Origin: Roseobacter sinensis
GTDB taxonomy: Bacteria > Pseudomonadota > Alphaproteobacteria > Rhodobacterales > Rhodobacteraceae
Direction of reading: 5' to 3'
Assembly (NCBI RefSeq): GCF_025755255.1
Contig: NZ_JALIEB010000013.1
Coordinates: 1-64,000 of the forward strand
Length of the DNA: 64,000 nt
Below are positions 8,015 to 17,523 of this stretch, piece after piece. Under the pieces are notes generated by a model. It was not told where the DNA came from and made no database searches. It saw only the letters and a list, made by a program, of their open reading frames with translations. Positions within the stretch are counted from its first letter, which is position 1; every line of letters begins with the position of its first letter. Both the position numbers and the translations under genes were made by a program.

Positions 8015-8369
8015 GAGCGCATGCCCAAACAGATACCGGCGATTGGAAGTCGGCACAGCATTTGCGTGGGGATGATCGACCATCGCGGGAGCGGAGACAG
8101 AGCTCCAAAAAATATCGACGGACACGATTTGTCGGGTCCAATTCGAACTGACCAACGAGTGAGAGGACAAGCAGGACCACTTTCAAGGGGGTCTATGGAC
8201 CCGTGTGTCGCTATTCCAGAAAACGATTGCCAAGGCATTAATATCCGGTCGTTTTTTATCAACGCGGCTGCCGGATCTCATCCCCAAAATCATGATACTT
8301 TTCTTTTTCTGTAACGTTTTTCGACGGTGAGCGTCTACTGAATGAACGCAAAAACCCGAGGAGGTTCAG
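8015..8369 (+). other. Intergenic region with no gene; holds the second ECF promoter
   Basis: I see no protein-like frame here. The only recognised signal is the ECF-type promoter at 8311-8335, followed by a 34-base leader with GAGGAGG before the 8370 gene. Confidence 0.5.
8311..8335 (+). promoter_or_regulatory. ECF-type promoter (GTAAC-N16-CGTC), copy 2
   Basis: GTAAC at 8311-8315 and CGTC at 8332-8335 have the same 16-base spacing as at 4859-4883. The 14 bases TTCTGTAACGTTTT are identical in both copies, with 16 of 17 matching when extended by three bases. It lies 35 bases before the ATG at 8370. Confidence 0.65.
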
Positions 8370-8540
8370 ATGGACAATCGTTCCGATACCCCGGCCCAAG
8401 ACATTAACACTGGGTCGTCGAAAGAATGCTGCGGAAGCGTGACTCAAACCGAGGCCGTTGCCGAGACAGAATCGCGACCAACGGAAGACAGCAAGCCGGA
8501 AAAGGCGGGCAAAGGGGGCTGCTGTTGCAGCAGCAACTGA
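8370..8540 (+). CDS. Small Cys-rich protein (56 residues)
   Basis: A 56-residue soluble acidic protein with two cysteine clusters, KECCGS near the middle and GGCCCSSN at the C-terminus. There is no signal peptide, so it is probably cytoplasmic. GAGGAGG precedes the ATG and an ECF-type promoter lies directly upstream. The clusters suggest thiolate metal binding like a miniature metallothionein or metal buffer, but no family is recognised and this is inference from composition. Confidence 0.65.
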   Translation: MDNRSDTPAQDINTGSSKECCGSVTQTEAVAETESRPTEDSKPEKAGKGGCCCSSN

Positions 8541-8620
8541 CGCACTGGCGTCTCTGATTCAGACGGTCGCAAGGCCGTTTCTGCTAAACATGATCAACTG
8601 AAACAAGAAAGAAATACATA

Positions 8621-9172
8621 ATGCAAACTCTTAAGATACTCGCGACCTCCGCCACGCTGTTGCTGGCTGCTACGGGTGTGGTTTTTGCCCAGGCCGGTCA
8701 CGGTCATGGTGCTCAGCAGCCTGGTGTGGCCACGGGAACAAGCGATAGCGAGTCTGGTCCCATGACTGGTGATCAGACCGACATGATGCAAAAGATGATG
8801 CCCATGATGATGGGCATGCACGCCCGGATGATGGATCATGGCGACAGACCGGGCATGGCTATGATGGATCGGGGCATGATGCAGATGATGATGGGCCCTG
8901 GAATGATGGGAGTACCCTCGGTCGAGGAGGCTACCGCGGCGATGCAAGCGCGGTTGAGCGAGTTTGACGCGGATGGCGATGGCAGCCTGTCCCTGAGCGA
9001 ATTTGAAACCCTGCACAGCGCAATGATCCGCGAGTCCATGGTTGACCGGTTCCAGCATCTGGATGCCGACGGAGATGGCACAGTGAGCCCCTCGGAGATG
9101 GTTGCTCCGGCCGGTCGGATGAGCATGCGCGAGAGGATGGGCGCTATGTCGACGGATAATTCCGACAACTAG
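8621..9172 (+). CDS. Exported Met/His-rich EF-hand protein
   Basis: A 183-residue secreted protein. The signal peptide ends at GVVFAQA and is followed by a short HGHG motif. Residues 53-98 are extraordinarily Met-rich (MMQKMMPMMMGMHARMMDHG and similar), a pattern used for Cu(I) or Ag(I) binding. Two EF hands follow: DADGDGSLSLSEFE and DADGDGTVSPSEM, both with intact Ca-ligand spacing. Likely a periplasmic metal-binding protein; the combination suggests both soft-metal and calcium sites. It probably belongs to the transcript starting at the 8311 promoter. Confidence 0.8.
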   Translation: MQTLKILATSATLLLAATGVVFAQAGHGHGAQQPGVATGTSDSESGPMTGDQTDMMQKMMPMMMGMHARMMDHGDRPGMAMMDRGMMQMMMGPGMMGVPSVEEATAAMQARLSEFDADGDGSLSLSEFETLHSAMIRESMVDRFQHLDADGDGTVSPSEMVAPAGRMSMRERMGAMSTDNSDN

Positions 9173-9178
9173 GATATA

Positions 9179-9209
9179 ATGCCGGGTAAGCCGGCTTGCC
9201 CGGCATTTT
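9179..9209 (+). terminator. Rho-independent terminator
   Basis: ATGCCGGG pairs with CCCGGCAT around an inner, largely self-complementary AAGCCGGCTT, and the stem is followed by TTTT. It ends the EF-hand transcript. Confidence 0.75.
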
Positions 9210-9256
9210 GCGGGGTCTCTTCGTTCTCAATCTGACCGACAAAAAAGGAGCGAACC

Positions 9257-9622
9257 ATGCTGCCAATTATCTATTTCACTGCGATAGCGGCGATCCTTTT
9301 TCTGGCCTTGCGCATGACCTGCGGGGCCTGTGTCATGGGCGCAAATACTGGGGCAGGGCGTGCAGGTTTGCCGCTTATTCCGCTGGGCTGGGCACTAAGC
9401 CTGTTTTTGGCAGTGACATTCGTTGTCTTCGTCGCGTTCGACATGATTTTCCCCGACTACGCGATGTATGAAACCTGGGCTGGCCTGCTGCCTGGGTTCG
9501 TCTGGCTGACCCCGATGAGCTTCATTATCGGTCTGGCCGAAAGCTTTCTTTATGGCTGGTATGCAGCGCTGATCTTCGGCGGGCTCTTCAACGCCATGGC
9601 CAATAAGGGGGTAAAGTTATGA
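9257..9622 (+). CDS. DUF5676-type small membrane protein
   Basis: A 121-residue protein with three hydrophobic helices. LGWALSLFLAVTFVVFVAFD, the central FPDYAMYETWAGLLPGF and the terminal LAESFLYGWYAALIFGGLFN match my memory of the DUF5676 family, which occurs next to copper ATPases. The first helix region carries a CGAC motif that could bind metal or form a disulfide. AAAAAGGAG precedes the ATG. The function is unknown. Confidence 0.7.
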   Translation: MLPIIYFTAIAAILFLALRMTCGACVMGANTGAGRAGLPLIPLGWALSLFLAVTFVVFVAFDMIFPDYAMYETWAGLLPGFVWLTPMSFIIGLAESFLYGWYAALIFGGLFNAMANKGVKL

Positions 9623-9914
9623 CGCCAACTCCCCAACCGATCAGTGGCACGCGTGTCGAATGATATCGACACATCACCCGTCGTCGCCGAAATCTGCCCC
9701 ATGGTGATAAGAGGTGTTGACCTTCCAGCTACTGGACGAAGTACAGCAATATGTATCGAAACATCGGGATTTTGCCGATGAGCAAGGAATCGAACGCGGT
9801 GTCTAGCGACCCATGCGGTGCGGACCCTGCGTAGTCGGCCGCCGACCTAGGCTCGACACGCTGTCCTGACACCCACAACGACTTGAGAAACCCGAATACG
9901 TTTGAGGCGGACAC
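9623..9914 (+). other. Intergenic leader of the copper ATPase
   Basis: No convincing gene is present. A 27-codon frame at 9751-9834 has no ribosome binding site. The stretch contains a CueR-type promoter at 9717-9747, leaving an unusually long leader of about 160 bases before the ATPase start at 9915. Confidence 0.4.
9717..9747 (+). promoter_or_regulatory. CueR/MerR-type promoter upstream of the copper ATPase
   Basis: TTGACC at 9717-9722 is followed by a 19-base spacer and TACAGC at 9742-9747. The spacer holds TTCCAGCTACTGGACGAAG, a partial inverted repeat like the CueR operator CCTTCC-N7-GGAAGG. The long spacer is typical of promoters untwisted by MerR-family activators. The cognate regulator is not in this window. 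Confidence 0.45.
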
Positions 9915-12299
9915 ATGAACCAAAGACCCAATCCTGACCCGACGCAAGAGAGTGTGATCTATACTTGTCCGATGCATCACGAAGTGCGCAAGACCGAACC
10001 TGGAGATTGCCCGAAATGCGGCATGCATCTTGTGCCTGAAGGCGAGGTTGCGGCTCCACAACATGATCACGCCGGACACGGTGCCGCGGACGGGCACGGC
10101 CACCACGCCCATGGGCATTCCGCCACCACGACTGGTGAAAAGGGAGGCAGATACGACACCGTGCCCGCCGGTTATCAAGGCGCAGTCTACACCTGTCCAA
10201 TGCATGCCGAAGTCCGCAAGACCGATCCGGGATCCTGTCCAATCTGCGGCATGGGGCTGGAGCTCGAAAGCGCCACGATGGTCGAGGACGGACCGAACCA
10301 CGAGCTGGTGGATTTTACGCGCCGGTTTTGGGTCGGCGCAGTGCTGACCCTGCCGCTACTGGTTCTGACGATGGGCCCTTATCTAGGTTTTGGGGGCGTC
10401 CGCGACATATTCGGCGAACGCACGACCTTGTGGATCGAACTTGTACTGGGCACACCCGTCGTCCTCTGGAGCGGCTGGCCGTTCATGGTGCGCGGCTGGA
10501 ATTCATTCCGGACGATGAACCTCAATATGTTTTCGCTCATAAGCATGGGCGTGATGGCGGCCTGGCTTTTCAGCATCGTGGCCGTTCTTGCACCTGACAT
10601 CTTTCCCGATGGCTTCCGCGATCCCGAAGGCCATGTTGGCGTCTATTTTGAAGCTGCGGCGGTGATCGTTACCCTTGTCCTGCTAGGGCAGGTGATGGAA
10701 TTGCGCGCCCGTGAAGGCACCGGCAAAGCGATCCGCGCGCTGCTGGACATGGCAGCCAAGACTGCGCGCGTGATCCGCGAAGACGGGAGCGAAGAGGAAA
10801 TTCCGCTGGAAGAGGTGGAAGTCGGTGACCATCTACGTGTTCGTCCCGGTGATAAGGTACCGGTCGATGGCACCGTGGTCGATGGACGCTCTTCGGTGGA
10901 TGAAAGCATGATTTCGGGGGAGCCGGTTCCGGTCGAGAAAACCGAAGGTGACGTGCTGACGGGGGCTACGATCAACGGCACCGGCAGCCTGGTGATGGAG
11001 GCGACGAGAGTAGGAGCCGACACGATGCTGGCGCAGATTGTCGAAATGGTGGCGAATGCCCAGCGGTCGCGCGCGCCGATCCAGAAATACGCCGACAAAG
11101 TCGCGGGGTTCTTCGTGCCTGTAGTGATTGTGGTCGCCATCTTGTCGTTCATCGCGTGGGCGATCTGGGGACCAGCGCCCGCCCTTTCTTATGCCCTCAT
11201 CTCTGCAGTGGCGGTCCTCATCATCGCCTGTCCCTGCGCGCTGGGTCTGGCGACGCCAATGTCGATCATGACGGCCACAGGGCGCGGTGCCCAGGCGGGC
11301 GTTCTGATCAAGAACGCCGAAGCGCTGGAGCGGTTCGAGAAGGTAGACACTCTAATCGTAGACAAGACCGGCACTCTCACAGAAGGCAAGCCCCGGCTGA
11401 TCGCAGTCCTGCCCGAACCGGGGCATGACGAGGCCGAGGTGCTGCGACTGGCCGCTTCGCTGGAACGCGGATCGGAACATCCGCTGGCCGAAGCCATCGT
11501 GCGTGGTGCTGAAGACCGCGGCGTGGATATGGCGAACGCCAGCGATTTCGAGGCGGTGACCGGCAAGGGCGTCAAGGGTGTGGTCGACGGCCACGCGGTG
11601 GCTCTGGGAAATCTCGCATTGATTTCGGATATGGGTCTAGAGGCCGGTGCGCTGACCGCAAAGGCTAACGCGCGGCGTGACGAAGGCGAAACGGTGATGT
11701 TTGTCGTACTGGAAGGCACGATTGCCGGGCTGGTCAGCGTCGCCGACCCGGTGAAGGAAACGACGCCAGCTGCGCTAAAGGCGCTGCATGATCTGGGCTT
11801 TCGGATCATCATGGCCACAGGTGACAACGAACGCACCGCAAAGGCCATTGGCGCACGGCTGGGAATCGACGAGATCCGCGCCGATGTTCTGCCTGAGGAC
11901 AAGGCACGGATCATCCGCGAGTTGCAGGAAGCCGGTCGCAAGGTCGCCATGGCGGGCGACGGCGTCAACGATGCGCCCGCGTTAGCGCAGGCGGATGTCG
12001 GCATCGCCATGGGCACCGGTGCGGATGTCGCTATCGAAAGCGCGGGCTTCACGCTGATCAAAGGCAACCTTGACGGGATCGTGCGCGCTCGGCGTCTATC
12101 GCGCGCTACGATGCGCAACATCCGACAGAACCTGTTCTTTGCACTGATCTACAATGCTTCGGGCGTGCCAGTAGCCGCGGGTGTGCTGTATCCGTTCCTG
12201 GGCGTCCTGATCAGCCCGATGTTCGCCGCCTTTGCGATGAGCGCTTCGTCCATCTCAGTTGTTTTAAACGCGTTGCGACTGCGCGGCGCGAAAATCTGA
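9915..12299 (+). CDS. copA: Copper-exporting P1B-type ATPase
   Basis: A 794-residue inner-membrane pump. Instead of an HMA domain, the N-terminus has two heavy-metal-binding motifs, [20 protein letters not shown] and [17 protein letters not shown], separated by a His-rich linker. Catalytic features are [10 protein letters not shown] (actuator), CPC at 439-441, DKTGT with the phosphorylated Asp483, SEHP, and GDGVNDAPA near residue 682. CPC followed by ALGLATP, together with the two CxxC/Met motifs, points to Cu(I) or Ag(I). DUF2933 and methyltransferase genes follow in the same operon, and a CueR-type promoter lies upstream. Confidence 0.92.
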   Translation: MNQRPNPDPTQESVIYTCPMHHEVRKTEPGDCPKCGMHLVPEGEVAAPQHDHAGHGAADGHGHHAHGHSATTTGEKGGRYDTVPAGYQGAVYTCPMHAEVRKTDPGSCPICGMGLELESATMVEDGPNHELVDFTRRFWVGAVLTLPLLVLTMGPYLGFGGVRDIFGERTTLWIELVLGTPVVLWSGWPFMVRGWNSFRTMNLNMFSLISMGVMAAWLFSIVAVLAPDIFPDGFRDPEGHVGVYFEAAAVIVTLVLLGQVMELRAREGTGKAIRALLDMAAKTARVIREDGSEEEIPLEEVEVGDHLRVRPGDKVPVDGTVVDGRSSVDESMISGEPVPVEKTEGDVLTGATINGTGSLVMEATRVGADTMLAQIVEMVANAQRSRAPIQKYADKVAGFFVPVVIVVAILSFIAWAIWGPAPALSYALISAVAVLIIACPCALGLATPMSIMTATGRGAQAGVLIKNAEALERFEKVDTLIVDKTGTLTEGKPRLIAVLPEPGHDEAEVLRLAASLERGSEHPLAEAIVRGAEDRGVDMANASDFEAVTGKGVKGVVDGHAVALGNLALISDMGLEAGALTAKANARRDEGETVMFVVLEGTIAGLVSVADPVKETTPAALKALHDLGFRIIMATGDNERTAKAIGARLGIDEIRADVLPEDKARIIRELQEAGRKVAMAGDGVNDAPALAQADVGIAMGTGADVAIESAGFTLIKGNLDGIVRARRLSRATMRNIRQNLFFALIYNASGVPVAAGVLYPFLGVLISPMFAAFAMSASSISVVLNALRLRGAKI

Positions 12300-12314
12300 C
12301 AAAGGAAAAGTGAC

Positions 12315-12578
12315 ATGGAAAAACCTTCGACACACGGCGATTATCACCCGCAGGACAATCCGCCGAGGCCGCCCTCGTTCTGGAAATCACGCGCGGGCAT
12401 CTACCTGATCTTCGCGCTTGTCCTTGGCGGACTTCTGCTGGGTTACGAGCATCGGGTGCACATTCTGGGCAGCGGGTTGCTGATCTGGCTGCCGTTGCTG
12501 CTCTGTGTTGGCATGCACTTCTTCATGCATGGCGGGCATGGAGGCCACGGCGGACATGGCAAGGGAGATGATCAATGA
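12315..12578 (+). CDS. DUF2933 small His-rich membrane protein
   Basis: An 87-residue protein. A polar N-terminus is followed by two hydrophobic helices (IYLIFALVLGGLLLGYEH and LLIWLPLLLCVGMHFFMH) and a C-terminal HGGHGGHGGHGKGDD cluster. This matches the DUF2933 family commonly found with heavy-metal ATPases. The His/Gly tail probably binds metal. It starts 15 bases after copA behind AAAGGAAAAG and overlaps the next gene by four bases (ATGA). Confidence 0.8.
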   Translation: MEKPSTHGDYHPQDNPPRPPSFWKSRAGIYLIFALVLGGLLLGYEHRVHILGSGLLIWLPLLLCVGMHFFMHGGHGGHGGHGKGDDQ

Positions 12579-13243
12579 TGACTGATGCAGGTGCATCGTA
12601 TGGCCTTTGGCTTCTGGTCTTCATCAACTCGGCTGTCTTCATCATTTTTGCCTTCAGCTTTTTCAAGCCGCAAACGTCCCGAGACTGGCGGAGCTTCGGT
12701 GCATTCAGCACCTTTGTCTTGGCGCTGTTCACCGAAATGTACGGGTTCCCGTTGACGATCTTTGTGTTGTCCGGCTGGTTGCAATCCACTTGGCCGGACA
12801 TCGACTGGCTCGCCCACGATAGCGGACATCTGCCCGAAATGATGTTCGGCTGGAAGTCGAACCCGCATTTCGGACCGTTCCACCTGTTGAGCTTCGCCCT
12901 GATCGGAGGAGGGTTCTGGCTGATCTCGGTGGCATGGCACCATCTGTGGAATGCACAGCGGCAGGGCCGGTTGGCCGTCACCGGGCCCTATGCGAGGATC
13001 AGACATCCCCAATACGTGGGGTTCATTCTGGTCATGCTCGGATTTCTCGTTCAATGGCCGACCATTCTGACACTGGCGATGTTCCCGGTACTGGTCTGGA
13101 TGTACGTCCGATTGGCACGCAGCGAGGAGGCCGACACCAGCGCCCGTTTCGGACAGGGCTATGAGCAATACGCGCAATCAGTGCCAGCGTTTATTCCAAG
13201 GTTTGCGGGGGCGGGCAATAAACACGACAGCCGCGAAGTCTGA
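12575..13243 (+). CDS. Isoprenylcysteine carboxyl methyltransferase-like membrane protein
   Basis: A 222-residue integral membrane protein of the ICMT/PEMT fold. The SAM-binding signature GPYARIRHPQYVGF is present, followed by LRXE-like RSEEADTSARFGQGYEQYAQ near the C-terminus. Substrates of the bacterial members are mostly unknown; true prenylcysteine methylation is not implied. The ATG at 12575 overlaps the DUF2933 stop, so the two are translationally coupled, tying it to the copper ATPase operon. A second such gene follows a CDF transporter at 40272. Confidence 0.8.
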   Translation: MMTDAGASYGLWLLVFINSAVFIIFAFSFFKPQTSRDWRSFGAFSTFVLALFTEMYGFPLTIFVLSGWLQSTWPDIDWLAHDSGHLPEMMFGWKSNPHFGPFHLLSFALIGGGFWLISVAWHHLWNAQRQGRLAVTGPYARIRHPQYVGFILVMLGFLVQWPTILTLAMFPVLVWMYVRLARSEEADTSARFGQGYEQYAQSVPAFIPRFAGAGNKHDSREV

Positions 13244-13441
13244 GAATATGTGGAAATGAGGCCCGTACCTAGCATTGCTAGTTGTCCCCATCGTTGACTG
13301 CATTTTCGGGCCTTTTGCCAGCGAGAGCTGAAGGCCAGTAGGGTTCGTTCGGGTGCGATAATGGAACTGCAGAAATAGGCTCTGGCCAGAACAGCGATGC
13401 GCCAAATGAAACGAGAAATCTGAAAGCAGGCAAGAACCAGT

Positions 13442-14767
13442 ATGCAGCATAACCAGAAGAGCAGCGACTATAACGAAGGATCAATAAGCCTTGGCGGTGC
13501 CGTAGCCATGGGCACGGGCGTTATGATCGGGGCGGGAATTTTTGCGCTGACCGGGCAGATCGCCCAACTGGCCGGACCACTTTTCCCGCTGGCCTTCATC
13601 GCCGGTGCCATCGTCACCAGCTTCAGCGCTTACAGCTATATCAAGATGTCGAACGCCTGGCCCTCGGCGGGCGGGATCGCGATGATCCTGCAGAAATGCT
13701 ATGGATCAGGCGCAGTCGCGGCGGGAGCAGCGCTTCTGATGGCGCTGAGCATGGTGATTGCAGAAAGCCTCGTGGCAAGGACATTTGCCACCTACGTCCT
13801 GCGCCCCTTCGACATCACCGGCGGGCCCCTCGTCCCCATTCTGGCGGTTGCAGTGATCGTTTTCGCGTTTCTCGTCAATATCGCAGGCAACCGCTCCGTC
13901 GGGCTGTTTTCGCTGATCATGGCGGCAATCAAGATCGGCGGCATCGCTCTCTTCGGTATTGCCGCTCTGTGGTCGAGCGGATTTCAGTTCGCCGCCGCAT
14001 CGCCGACGGCCGAGCCATCGGGGATCGTGGGGTTCATTGCCTCCGTTGCGCTGGCCATCCTTGCGTTCAAGGGTTTCACAACCATTACCAACAGCGGCGG
14101 AGAGATCACTGATCCCCATCGCAACGTGGGCCGCACGATCATGATCTCCATCGCGATCTGCGTGGTTGTCTACCTGCTTGTGGCGTTCGGCGTGGGCGCC
14201 AGCCTGACACTCGACGAGATCATTGCCGCACGTGATTATTCTCTGGCAGAAGCGGCAGCCCCCGCGCTAGGGAAGGTCGGGTTCTATCTTACTATCTTGC
14301 TGGCGGCCGTGGCTACCGCATCAGGCGTTCTTGCCAGTGTGTTCGCCGTGTCTCGGATGCTCGCAATGCTGACCGACATGAAGATGATCCCCCACAGTCA
14401 CTTTGGCATGTCTGGCACGATCCAGCGCCACATGCTGATCTACACGGTGGTGATTGCCTCGACACTGGCTGTGTTCTTCGATCTGGGCCGGATCGCCTCA
14501 TTGGGCGCGTTTTTTTATCTCATCATGGATATGGTCGTGCATTGGGGCGTCTTCCGCTTCCGCCGGAAGGAGATCGGAGCGGCGGCTTCTGTGTTGCTCC
14601 TGACACTCGCATTAGATGCGGTTGTGCTGGCAGCCTTCACTGCGATGAAACTGCAAAGTGACCCGGCCATCGTGCTTTATGCCGCCGTCGGAATTGCCGC
14701 GGTCTTTATACTTGAACGACTGTATCTATCGCGCTGGCTCGCACCGCAGGGTGCTCACGAAAACTGA
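13442..14767 (+). CDS. APC-superfamily amino acid permease-like transporter
   Basis: A 441-residue protein with about twelve helices. The N-terminal AVAMGTGVMIGAGIFALTGQ is the glycine-rich helix 1 substrate motif of the APC superfamily, and AFKGFTTITNSGGEITDPHR matches helix 6 and the following loop. Amino-acid or polyamine transport is likely, with the substrate undetermined. It is a single gene about 200 bases after the methyltransferase and converges with the ScsB gene. Its presence inside a metal island is unexplained. Confidence 0.8.
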   Translation: MQHNQKSSDYNEGSISLGGAVAMGTGVMIGAGIFALTGQIAQLAGPLFPLAFIAGAIVTSFSAYSYIKMSNAWPSAGGIAMILQKCYGSGAVAAGAALLMALSMVIAESLVARTFATYVLRPFDITGGPLVPILAVAVIVFAFLVNIAGNRSVGLFSLIMAAIKIGGIALFGIAALWSSGFQFAAASPTAEPSGIVGFIASVALAILAFKGFTTITNSGGEITDPHRNVGRTIMISIAICVVVYLLVAFGVGASLTLDEIIAARDYSLAEAAAPALGKVGFYLTILLAAVATASGVLASVFAVSRMLAMLTDMKMIPHSHFGMSGTIQRHMLIYTVVIASTLAVFFDLGRIASLGAFFYLIMDMVVHWGVFRFRRKEIGAAASVLLLTLALDAVVLAAFTAMKLQSDPAIVLYAAVGIAAVFILERLYLSRWLAPQGAHEN

Positions 14768-14877
14768 TGCTAGAGTTTATTCGGACTTTCGCATGGGATA
14801 CGACGCAAAGGTATCAGACAACGGGGAAATCATATGTGGAAGTAGTCAACTCGATCAAACACGCGCAAGTTGGCGTA

Positions 14878-16992
14878 TCACTCTGACACGAGACTGCGCA
14901 CAGAAGCGGTGTCGAGCGCGTCGAGCACTGCCTGTGGCGTTAGAATCTCCGGGAGAGCGATGCCGGAAGGCGACCCTGGCCCAAAGACAATATTGAACGG
15001 AATGCCGTAGCGGTCATATCGCTCGAGAAACCGCGCGATGTTATCATCCGGGCGGGTCCAATCCGCTTGCATTGCGATTACGGAACCGCCGCGCAACCGC
15101 GCACGCACTGGATCCCTGTCGAGCACGAGAGACTTGTTGGCTTTGCAGGTCAGACACCAATCCGCAGTCACATCGACGAACACCGTCTCGCCTTCAGAGA
15201 CGCGGCGCGCGATGCCGAGGGGTTCGAAATCCTGCCAATGGGACGTCGCATCAACCCCCGGAGTGGTGCGGTCAGGGGTTGAGGTGAGACCTGCCCCGAA
15301 AATCGCCAGAAAAACACAGGCGCTGAGAACCGCACGCCGTACCCATTGGTTTGCCTGTGGGATTGATGCGGCGACGATGAACACAGCTGTGAGTGACGTG
15401 ATAAAGGCAGCTGCCCGCCCACCCGCCACGCCGACAAGAACGAACAAGAGCCATGCGGCCGTTGCCAGCAACAGACCGCCAAGAAGGATCCTGACCAGAA
15501 GCATCCATCGCCCGGGCCGGGGCAGTCGCGTGACCAACTCGGGACGTGCGGCAATGACGAGGTAGGGGAGGGCCAGTCCAAGACCGAGTGCCGTGAATAT
15601 CACTATCACGTCCAGTGATGTACCAGCGAGCGCAAAGGTGATCGCGGTGCCGAGGAACGGGGCGGAACACGGTGTAGCGAGGATGGCCGCAAGCAATCCG
15701 GTGCCAAAGTCTGAGATGTACCCGGCTCTGGCATTGCTGGCACCCAGGCGGTCTTGAAGGGCCGCGGGCAGGGTTATCTCGAATGCCCCAAAGAGATTGG
15801 CCGCAAAGACAGTGATGACCATGAACATCAGCGTCACGAAGACCGGGTTTTGGAACTGCATGCCCCAGCCGACGGATACACCGATCCATTGGAGAAACAG
15901 CAAAACAGCCGCAAGCGCCCAGACAAAAGCCAGTACCCCCAAAGCTGAAAACAGGAATCCGTTGCGCGTCATCTGCCGGGTTTGACCGGTTGCCTTCAAA
16001 ACAGATGTGAGCTTGATCGATAGAACGGGTAACACGCAGGGCATGACATTGAGGATCAGACCACCGAGAAAGGCGATGGCGGCCACCGCCACGACCTTCA
16101 GCAGACTCGTTCGAGGGTTTGCGCTTGAAAACGGTGGGGCAGGGGGATCTGAGGTAAGCGTGATCGGCGCCGTGATTGCACGTGCGGTGTCTGCGATCGT
16201 CACCGAAGGCTCTGCGTGCTCTTCGGTCCAGGCGTTGATCGGTATTTGTGCCCAGAGTTCCGTTTTATCCCGATCCAATCGGATATCTGGTTTGCCAAAG
16301 GTCACAAGGGGTCCGAATTCCGGGAACACGTCGACCTCATCGAACGGTGTGTCGCTCGTTGCCACAACGATGAGAGCCGAGTCGCGCGCATCGAGGGCCG
16401 TGACCGATATTCTGATGTCGCTGTTCTCGGGTACCGCGGGAACGCGATCGGCATAAGTGGCAATCTGGCGAGCCGAGTTTGTATCGATCCCGACGCCTTG
16501 TGGCAGGGCGAGTGAAAGTTCGAAGTCATGGGGCACACAGACAGTCGAACATGTCAGCAAGGACACGCGGGCACGCAGTTCCAGAGGCTGGCCGGCGTCC
16601 TCAAGTCTCGCGCGGATCGGCAAGACAACCTGACCTGAATAGCCGAAGTTCTCGATCCCGAAGGCCTCGAACCGTTCCGGCGCGGGCCAGAGGAGCTCGG
16701 CGGATTTCAGATTGGTTGAACCCGACCAGTTGATCTCGGGTGCCAAGCCAACCTCGCCGGGCGTACGCCAGTATCCTTTCCAGCCCTCGCCGTACTCCAA
16801 GGCCAATCCAAGGGAAACGGAGGCGGCATCCGGCGCAATCCCGTTTTCGGCCGAGATCAGACGTGCCGTGACCGCAGGATTTGAAACAGACTCGGATTCC
16901 GCGGCATCGGCGCCAGCGGCGGCAAGGATGATTACGCAACCCAAAACAATCGACAGCAACCCAGCCCAGATTTGAGAAACCGCTCCCTTCAT
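14878..16992 (-). CDS. scsB: ScsB/DsbD-family transmembrane thiol reductase
   Basis: A 704-residue protein, longer than classical DsbD and typical of ScsB. A signal peptide precedes a periplasmic domain with the pair TCSTVCVPHDF. Eight or so membrane helices follow with the redox cysteines NVMPCVLPVLSIKL and ATPCSAPFLGTAI. The C-terminal thioredoxin domain carries DWCLTCK. Such proteins move electrons from cytoplasmic thioredoxin to periplasmic partners, here probably the DsbA-like protein encoded at 17524. It is last in a leftward three-gene operon (ScsC-like, rhodanese, ScsB). Confidence 0.85.
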   Translation of the reverse strand: MKGAVSQIWAGLLSIVLGCVIILAAAGADAAESESVSNPAVTARLISAENGIAPDAASVSLGLALEYGEGWKGYWRTPGEVGLAPEINWSGSTNLKSAELLWPAPERFEAFGIENFGYSGQVVLPIRARLEDAGQPLELRARVSLLTCSTVCVPHDFELSLALPQGVGIDTNSARQIATYADRVPAVPENSDIRISVTALDARDSALIVVATSDTPFDEVDVFPEFGPLVTFGKPDIRLDRDKTELWAQIPINAWTEEHAEPSVTIADTARAITAPITLTSDPPAPPFSSANPRTSLLKVVAVAAIAFLGGLILNVMPCVLPVLSIKLTSVLKATGQTRQMTRNGFLFSALGVLAFVWALAAVLLFLQWIGVSVGWGMQFQNPVFVTLMFMVITVFAANLFGAFEITLPAALQDRLGASNARAGYISDFGTGLLAAILATPCSAPFLGTAITFALAGTSLDVIVIFTALGLGLALPYLVIAARPELVTRLPRPGRWMLLVRILLGGLLLATAAWLLFVLVGVAGGRAAAFITSLTAVFIVAASIPQANQWVRRAVLSACVFLAIFGAGLTSTPDRTTPGVDATSHWQDFEPLGIARRVSEGETVFVDVTADWCLTCKANKSLVLDRDPVRARLRGGSVIAMQADWTRPDDNIARFLERYDRYGIPFNIVFGPGSPSGIALPEILTPQAVLDALDTASVRSLVSE

Positions 16993-17008
16993 GGACGCGG
17001 ACCCACGA

Positions 17009-17464
17009 TCAACGGAGAACGTCCGGCAGATTGGCCAAGGCCGCCTCCAGATCCATCACAGGCAAACCGTGTGCGATCCAGCCTGGCCCTTTCAGTGATC
17101 CCAACATGCCTTCTGAGACATCGATGAAGCCCGGGTATCCCGCTCGATTTAGAGCGCTCAAGAGACGGCCACTCCGCCCTCCGGTGGCACAGATCAAGGC
17201 GATTGGTTTTTCGCCAGACAGATCGCGTGCAGCGAACAACCTCTGCTCAAACCTCGGTTCATGCATACTGATCGGCCAGGCGTCTTTCGCCACGGCTGTG
17301 TCCCTCCACTCAACGCGTGAACGAATATCAATCAGAGAAATCTCGCCCTGCGCCAACGCGGCCGAGGCTTCGACGGCTGACCAGACTTTGCGCGTGGCGG
17401 CCGTCACAGAATAGGGGACCATGACCAACGCAGAAGCTAGTAGGATGAAGTGCCGTCTATCCAT
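17009..17464 (-). CDS. Exported single-domain rhodanese
   Basis: A 151-residue protein with an N-terminal hydrophobic export segment after MDRRHF. The rhodanese domain starts around ISLIDIRSRVEW and has the active-site loop CATGGRSG, whose Cys can carry persulfide sulfur. It lies between the ScsC-like and ScsB genes, 16 bases before the latter, suggesting a role in periplasmic thiol or sulfur chemistry under copper stress. Confidence 0.8.
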   Translation of the reverse strand: MDRRHFILLASALVMVPYSVTAATRKVWSAVEASAALAQGEISLIDIRSRVEWRDTAVAKDAWPISMHEPRFEQRLFAARDLSGEKPIALICATGGRSGRLLSALNRAGYPGFIDVSEGMLGSLKGPGWIAHGLPVMDLEAALANLPDVLR

Positions 17465-17523
17465 TCCGTCTCCAATTTCGATAGAAGAGTAAGGCGGAGA
17501 GAACAGCAGACAGCATAGGTTTG

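Noticed and set aside
9751-9834. 27-codon frame in the copA leader
   Set aside because: No ribosome binding site and no recognisable similarity.
13269-13281. CTAGCATTGCTAG inverted repeat that resembles a MerR half-site pair
   Set aside because: There is no TTGA-type -35 in register on either strand and no 19-base spacing to a -10, so it is not counted with promoters A-D.
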